A stretch of DNA of 64,000 nt from Sipunculus nudus (Eukaryota; Annelida; Sipuncula; Golfingiida; Sipunculidae), in assembly GCA_026874595.1 (NCBI GenBank), contig CM049316.1:8258339-8322338 (forward strand), given 5' to 3'. The notes under the pieces were generated by a model. That model searched no databases and was not told the origin of the DNA. It was given only the letters and a program-made list of their open reading frames with translations. Positions 58,502 to 64,000 of this stretch are shown piece by piece. A program made the position numbers and the translations under genes. Within the stretch, counting starts at the first letter, position 1; every line of letters starts with the position of its first letter.

Positions 58502-59079
58502 CTTAAGTTCTATTAAATTTTGTATTCTAGATTTACATGCAGTACAGATGATGTAAATTATATCCAGGTGTTATCGATCCTTATACCTAAATAAAGAAAC
58601 ACTCAGACCTGATAAAATGTTATGAGAATATTTTGAAAAATGACTGTACTGTTGGTGGTTTACATGTTATTATAACGATATTGAATGGGCCATCATATCT
58701 GGGCACGTGTCAGCTCTATTTTCCCGGATGTGTGTGTGTGTGGGGGGGGGGGGGGGAGCAAGGGGTTTTGCGTGCGTTCACACTCCATAAAATGTGACAA
58801 ATACGCTTTGATTCAGAATCCACAGACAACTTCAAGGTGAGATCGCAACGGACTATGTCACCATGACAACCTGCGGACACGTCCTATTCACAACCACGGT
58901 CTCAGGTTCAAAATAACATTTCTGTTTTAATTAACGGTGGTGGCAGCCCACAGTTCTCGACCAAACCCTTCTGTGGTCCCGCCTTGCAAATAAATATCTG
59001 GTTTTATTTTTTTTTCAGGTCTTGAAATATGGGGGGGGGGGGGGGTCATCTTCTATATAGATTTCTCATAAATCCTGAG

Positions 59080-59160
59080 GACGTAACATTTATCTTGAAA
59101 TAATTATCGCAGTGCCATCTATCAGAAACTTCTCCCTATGAACTCGGCTAATGTCAACTC
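59080..59160 (+). repeat. Dispersed repeat copy 2 (cgcag.gccatctatcagaaac family)
   Basis: 'tatcgcagtgccatctatca' gaaact then atgaactcggc, matching 39340-39400. Like the first copy it lies close to a long G run. Confidence 0.5.
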
Positions 59161-59823
59161 GATCCACGGAAAACCCGTCCGTCTTAATCCGGTCGAAGTT
59201 CTGCTGACCCATTTCAACCGCAAGAATGGGTGATATGCTATTCCCATAATGATGGTGTGGACGTAAGGTACACTTTTTTATTGCTCACTTTTCTATGCAG
59301 ATTAAAATAGTTCAACAAAGAGACAACAGTTGATGACTAGCATACATTTATATTGTCAGCTAGTACGAGTGGTTTGATCATATATGGGAACGATCCTTGG
59401 TTTTAGCTACCTATGTCTAGGTTATGGCACCGTTTGATGACCCTCCAGTGACCACGGGCTTTATCCTGGCTAAATTAAATTCTGGTGACAACAAATAGTC
59501 ATTTTCAAGTTACAGCTTGCTTTTGTCAATCCATGTACTTATATATCCAAAATTACCATCTTCGCATGTAAATATCTTCATAAATATATTAGTTTTATCT
59601 CCAATCTCCATAGTTAAACACACAAAAAACACGTTTTATATTTTATTGGTGCGATATGCCAAGGCAAATTAGTGAGTTTGAACCATGTATAGAAGTTAAA
59701 TATATTGGCTTTATGTGAGAGTGTGATATTTCTTCTTTTACAGCTTCTGTTGCTGTCAGAGACATTAATTCATATAATTGTTAAATTTAAACTTTATTTA
59801 TTTGCTGTGAAAATAGTGTTCAG

Positions 59824-59911
59824 TGGATTTAGAAGTGGAGGAAACCGAAAGGCACCATCGTCATTGGACGAGCCAGTTTATCACACTCCCAAACAGCCGC
59901 GCCGGGAATAG
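59824..59911 (+). CDS. Candidate terminal exon (alternative tail or separate gene)
   Basis: Acceptor 'gtgttcag' at 59823 (phase 2), then G-F-R-S-G-G-N-R-K-A-P-S-S-L-D-E-P-V-Y-H, T-P-K-Q-P-R-R-E and TAG at 59909. Phase 2 matches the donors at 53662 and 54212, so it could serve as an alternative end for the receptor tail. An AATAAA at 60088 fits a terminal exon. The E-P-V-Y-H-T-P motif resembles a phosphotyrosine site (inference). A second frame through the same DNA is also open for 88 codons. Confidence 0.3.
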
Positions 59912-60087
59912 CCGCCGACGGCGACGCAGCAGGTTTCAGGTTTCTGTAGCGTCGCCGGCCCACCAAAGGGCAAAATGGGGTTATAGCACGATACGATCTG
60001 TTACTCTTACAAAGGATATTAAAAAAAAATTTTCCTTTGGTTTTCGCATACTAATGTTCACATTGTGTTGTATGTCGAAAGCCCTGT

Positions 60088-60093
60088 AATAAA
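60088..60093 (+). promoter_or_regulatory. AATAAA downstream of the candidate terminal exon
   Basis: Hexamer 177 nt after the TAG at 59911. It supports, weakly, the reading of 59824-59911 as a terminal exon. Confidence 0.25.
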
Positions 60094-61660
60094 AAATAAC
60101 CATTCTGGAGTGCTTGAAGCACCTGTAACATCAATAACTGATTTATTTGTCCAGAGATAATTGAAGCATTAACAGCCTGGTAGACATTTTGCGTTTGGTG
60201 ACAGTCCTGTATAATGCTTTACGCCTGTGTACTATCATGTCATATCATGTCATATCTTATGTCAGAATAAATGGTTTGTCTGCATTTCTGAGACTGCAGC
60301 CTTAAATTCGGCCCAATTTTAGCCAGACAATATAATCACTAAACAGGTTTTTACCTTCAACAATTTTTATTTCATCATATTCATAACATTTTTTTCATAA
60401 AGGATATTTATATCCTCTAAATTGAGACCAATAACTTTTCCTGCTATTTTTCTTATCCTTTTAATTTTCTTTTTGTTCTTAATACTCAGATTACCCCCAT
60501 CATCATGTCAAAGCTTATGATATGACGCTCTAGACCATCGAAGAATAGGGTAAAACAAATTGTTCACTATCCATATTAAACGATTTCAGTTTCCTTAGAA
60601 AGTATAAAGGTTACTTCCCTTTAGGGTATACTATGTTAACTTGAGTATGCCATTTAAGCCTGTGATCTAATACTACCTCTAAGTATCAATACTGTTGTGC
60701 AATTTCTAGTTTCAATAGATACCGGATATTGACAGGTTGGTCTTTGTCTAAAATCAATATCAATTCCTTTTTTTTAAAGGATTTAGTAACAAATGATTAT
60801 TTATGCACCAATAACATAATGAACCAATATTAAAAGTACGACATGTGCATTTAAGTATGCCCGCTATTACAAGCTAAATGATCTGACCTTCTGTTAGTCA
60901 TCATGCCCTGGCCATACATGAAAGGCACAAAAGCGCAATGAAAGAAGTCAAGATGACGCAGTTCGCGCAAAGGAAAACATTAAAGTTCAACCATATGTAT
61001 GTTAGATTCTGTGCCTGGAGATTCACTAATTGTCAAAAGCGACCGTTTCTTTTAAATATTATTTTTTCTGAGTTGAGAGTTTTACTATCATTATGTTTAT
61101 TATGTAGTGTGGGATGCTTTATTACGTGTTACATGGTTTGATGAGTTACATGTGATAATTAAAGAACCATAGTGTAACTTTTATTTCAATTTAAATGTAT
61201 GTATTTAAGAAGTGAGATATTGATAAGAAAATAAGGTAAAACCATTTATCCGAAGAAAATTACATAAAACCAGAGAATTACGTTGAACTCTAATATGATA
61301 CCGGATTGTGTCCACCTATTTCATGTATTTTACAATGTTTTAAACTTTTTCTCAGAGTTCATGGATAAAAAACATAAGAACATACTTGAATAAACTTCTC
61401 AACTTATCATGCTGAGTTTTAAAGACTTCTGAATCAAGCGGATCACTGCATATTACCTTTAATTTCTTTTGATAACATAATGATCAAACGACGAAATATC
61501 CGTTCTTTTATTGTTGTCTATCATTAAAGCTGAAGACTAGACGACGCTCCTTATAAACCGAATATACCCGTAAAGACCAAAAAAAAAAAAAAAAGGTTTG
61601 GTTCCCTGAGAAGGTATGTACCGACTTTGAACTCCGCCACTTGGACATTTCTTTCAAGAA

Positions 61661-61663
<3 letters not shown>

Positions 61664-61704
<41 letters not shown>
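61664..61704. repeat. (AT)n microsatellite
   Basis: About 20 units, upstream of the LINE. Confidence 0.95.
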
Positions 61705-61708
<4 letters not shown>

Positions 61709-61849
61709 TCGTAAAAATTCCTTGTTATGTCGCGCTTTTATCTGTTTAGCAAAGTACAGTGAAATCTGGCCTGACGACCACCCCGCTATTCCCGACCATC
61801 CCGCTATCTCGACTAACCCGCAACCCGAAACTTACAAAATATTTAGAGG

Positions 61850-63120
61850 CAGCTCTGAAATCTGAAATTATAAAACTTCATTGAAAACTATCGTGGATGC
61901 AGCGGTTGAGGAGAAGTTGAAAGACTATAAACTGAAAGTTGAACAACTAACAACACGTGTGATGGACTTGGAGTACAGTTTGTGAGATGAAAGATGAAAT
62001 TGACAGTCAACAACAGTGCTCGAGGAGAAAATCTGTTAGGATAACAAATACAAGGTCTGAGAATAGAGGTGAGACACAGACAAACTAGTTATAGACATGG
62101 CCAAAAATCTGATGGATGTTCATATCAGTAAGGACGTTATAGACCGGTCCCATAGAACAGGTAGACCCCTGCCAGGGGGCAAGCCGAGACCTATTCTTGT
62201 CAAGTTTTTGTCCGACAAAACAACACTGGCTTTCGTGAAAGGCAAAGCTCGCCTCAGAGTGGCCGAGGATCAGGGTAAAGGTCTCTATGTGAATGTACGC
62301 TCTTTACACAGCGCTTTACCTATGGGGCTACTACCTATATTGTAATGCGCTGTTTGTTATGACCTCGTATCCTGAATTGCAACACCAGAGGGGAGCACTG
62401 TATTTTTGTCCAATCAGATGAGACCTTGTGCTGGAAGACAAAGCCAAGCGAGGAATACACGGAGCCATTCATATTCATTTCTTTTTGGGTGACAGCTTAT
62501 CCCCCAGCGTAACCGTCTGAACAGGCCACAGGCTCAGAGAGAATTGCCCCTGACGTGGTTTGCTTAGGGTCTTGGGCACATAGGATGCTCGGCCGGTGAG
62601 CTGTAATTCAAACGAAACGTAACAACAAAGGCTGCGTGCACACCTCGCTGGCTGGTTTCAGTTCTGCAGACAACAGATACATGGCTACGCTAACACAGTC
62701 ATAATGTCATAATCGAATCGGTCGATGATGCGAGAATGCAGAGGGAGCAATTCGACCAGAAACTCATCAAGCGGGACTTGAAGCGCAGCAATGGGCGGAG
62801 CCAGGATGCCTGTCGAGTGTTTGTTTATTGGCATCTGATTGGCTGCTTGTCACATCATACGCACGTTTATTTCAGTGGACAACGAACCGCCATCTGGTGT
62901 CTAAATATATCATAAACGGTCAAAGCTGGCAGCGTGAGAATCAGTTGCTTCTTTAGAAGAGCAAGATTTCCGCTGTCTCGGGAGCGTATGTGAATGAGGA
63001 TCTCTCAAAGACTAGACTGAATTTGCTCCGTTCGGCTCTGAGGACAACCTCATAAACGATGGTTGGACAACGGATGGTGTTGTTTTCGTGAGAGATCGCT
63101 CATGAAATGTACTGCAATTC
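61850..63120 (+). pseudogene. Broken LINE ORF1 (L1-type, Transposase_22-like), split by an insertion
   Basis: Pieces in shifting frames spell an L1-type ORF1. A coiled-coil part comes first (E-K-L-K-D-Y-K-L-K-V-E-Q-L). Next is Q-Q-C-S-R-R-K-S-V-R-I-T-N-T and, at 62097-62295, V-I-D-R-S-H-R-T-G-R-P, K-P-R-P-I-L-V-K-F and K-G-L-Y-V-N. After the 691-bp insertion the frame resumes with Y-V-N-E-D-L-S-K-T-R-L-N-L-L-R. ORF1 proteins bind RNA as chaperones for retrotransposition. Stops (for example TGA near 61982) and frameshifts show that this copy is dead. Confidence 0.7.
62296..62986 (+). mobile_element. 691-bp non-autonomous element (MULE-like) inserted in LINE ORF1
   Basis: Flanked by a perfect 10-bp direct repeat, tatgtgaatg, at 62286-62295 and 62987-62996. 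Removing it restores the ORF1 reading Y-V-N-E-D-L. Ends are imperfect inverted repeats: cgctctttacacagcg versus cgctcccgagacagcg (reverse complement), 12 of 16 matching. A 9-11-bp target duplication is typical of Mutator-like elements; class assignment is inference. No transposase is present. Related copies are at 46462-46887 (minus) and 7060-7103. Confidence 0.7.
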
Positions 63121-63892
63121 ACTGCCGGCACAAAATTTTATGCTTGGCTAGAGGAGTTGAGACGTAATCCACCCATTACGTTCGCTCAATCCCTGGATGT
63201 CCAACACACCAGTGTACAACCCCAACTCAAGTCTACTCCAAGGTAATGAGAGTCCACAGGTGACCTCGATTGTTTATCACCAATCTGTATAAATGTTAAA
63301 GATATGTAACAAAACATTAATAGGTTAATTATTCCACTTTGGATAGTTTTTTTCACCTAGAGATAACGATCTGCGTAAATTCACCTTGAATATGCCTTAT
63401 TTAACCGACTTTTATCTGAAATATAAAATAGAAGGAGCCGGTCTTCCTATCCCCTTGTTTCTCTTAATACATTCTTTTCGGCCTCTGTTAGATTGAGTTA
63501 TTCGATCTGAACCTTGAATTCAACGCAGAAATAAGATTGCTTTCTCTTATTCAAATATTCCTTTTCAGAATTCGGTACTATTCGGGATAATAACCGGATA
63601 TATTTGCCCGAAAGGCGCCATACTAAAACACATATACACATATTCATTTATTTATCTATATAATTACTTTGTTAAATTCATTCAGGCATTTACATGACGC
63701 TGCTTTGTTATATTCTCTTGTACCTTATTAACATTTATATATACAATGGAATAGGCAGTGTCTTTACATATTAGAAAATGAGATCCGTGAGTGTATTAAA
63801 CAAATTACATGGAAGCGGGGAAAATGTTTTTAATACTGTTAAAAAAGGAAATCACTATTTATCTATTTTGTTTTTCTTTAAGAAAACCGACC

Positions 63893-64000
63893 TATGGTAA
63901 AATTCTCTATTCTCAACTTAAATGTGCGGGGTAATATCAAATAATAAGAAAAGACGGGAGTTATATAATTGGTTACAAAACAAAAGAGGTGCGGATAGTA
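63893..64000 (+). pseudogene. Start of LINE ORF2 (endonuclease N-terminus), cut by the window end
   Basis: ATG at 63893 begins M-V-K-F-S-I-L-N-L-N-V-R-G, the typical opening of the apurinic-type endonuclease of L1-like ORF2. After a frameshift near 63935 the reading continues as N-N-K-K-R-R-E-L-Y-N-W-L, Q-N-K-R-G-A-D. The rest, including reverse transcriptase, lies outside the window. Confidence 0.65.

Larger units (their letters stand above)
55031..61849. other. Intergenic region after the receptor gene
   Basis: Contains TA microsatellites, the G/C hairpins, further G runs at 58741-58757 and 59032-59045, the 68-bp duplication, two weak candidate 3' exons and poly-A at 61579. A 76-codon minus-strand frame ending near 56444 and others have no domain. 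Confidence 0.45.

Overview
This window is animal nuclear DNA. It is AT-rich, has long introns with GT...AG boundaries, and carries many microsatellites, SINEs, MITEs, an LTR and a LINE. I see no bacterial gene organisation, rRNA or CRISPR. The repeat families (tRNA-derived SINEs with a 'ttttctccgggtt' core, MITEs ending in 'cgcgaaa'-rich arms) and the gene type suggest a lophotrochozoan, most likely a bivalve mollusc. That placement is inference from repeat style; no species can be read from the sequence.

The central content is one large plus-strand gene. Its coding exons run from 24178 (possibly 23164) to 54853. I assembled 18 exons with matching splice phases, plus a candidate signal-peptide exon. 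Together they give one uninterrupted frame of 6627 nt, about 2208 residues. The order is: signal peptide, CUB1, CUB2, CUB3, C-type lectin domain 1, CUB4, C-type lectin domain 2, CUB5, CUB6, CUB7, three EGF domains, one membrane segment, and a cytoplasmic tail of about 870 residues with a His-rich cluster. I do not recognise this architecture as a named family. It reads as a type I cell-surface receptor or adhesion protein. Almost all introns at domain borders are phase 1, the signature of exon shuffling.

Upstream (1-23 kb) there is no complete gene. There are MITEs, SINEs, tandem repeats, a strong signal-peptide-like first exon at 3988, and two Reeler-like coding patches (about 5.07 and 22.4 kb) that may belong to another gene or to alternative 5' exons. 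The introns hold a ~140-bp satellite (43.0-44.6 kb), a solo LTR (36.6-37.4 kb) with an opposed relative at 34.1 kb, a hAT-like MITE and a ~430-bp copy of a MULE-like element.

Downstream of the gene (55-61.6 kb) are microsatellites, long G/C homopolymer hairpins and two weak candidate 3' exons. From about 61.85 kb to the window end lies a broken L1-type LINE: an ORF1 split by a 691-bp element with a 10-bp target duplication, then the start of ORF2 cut by the window edge.
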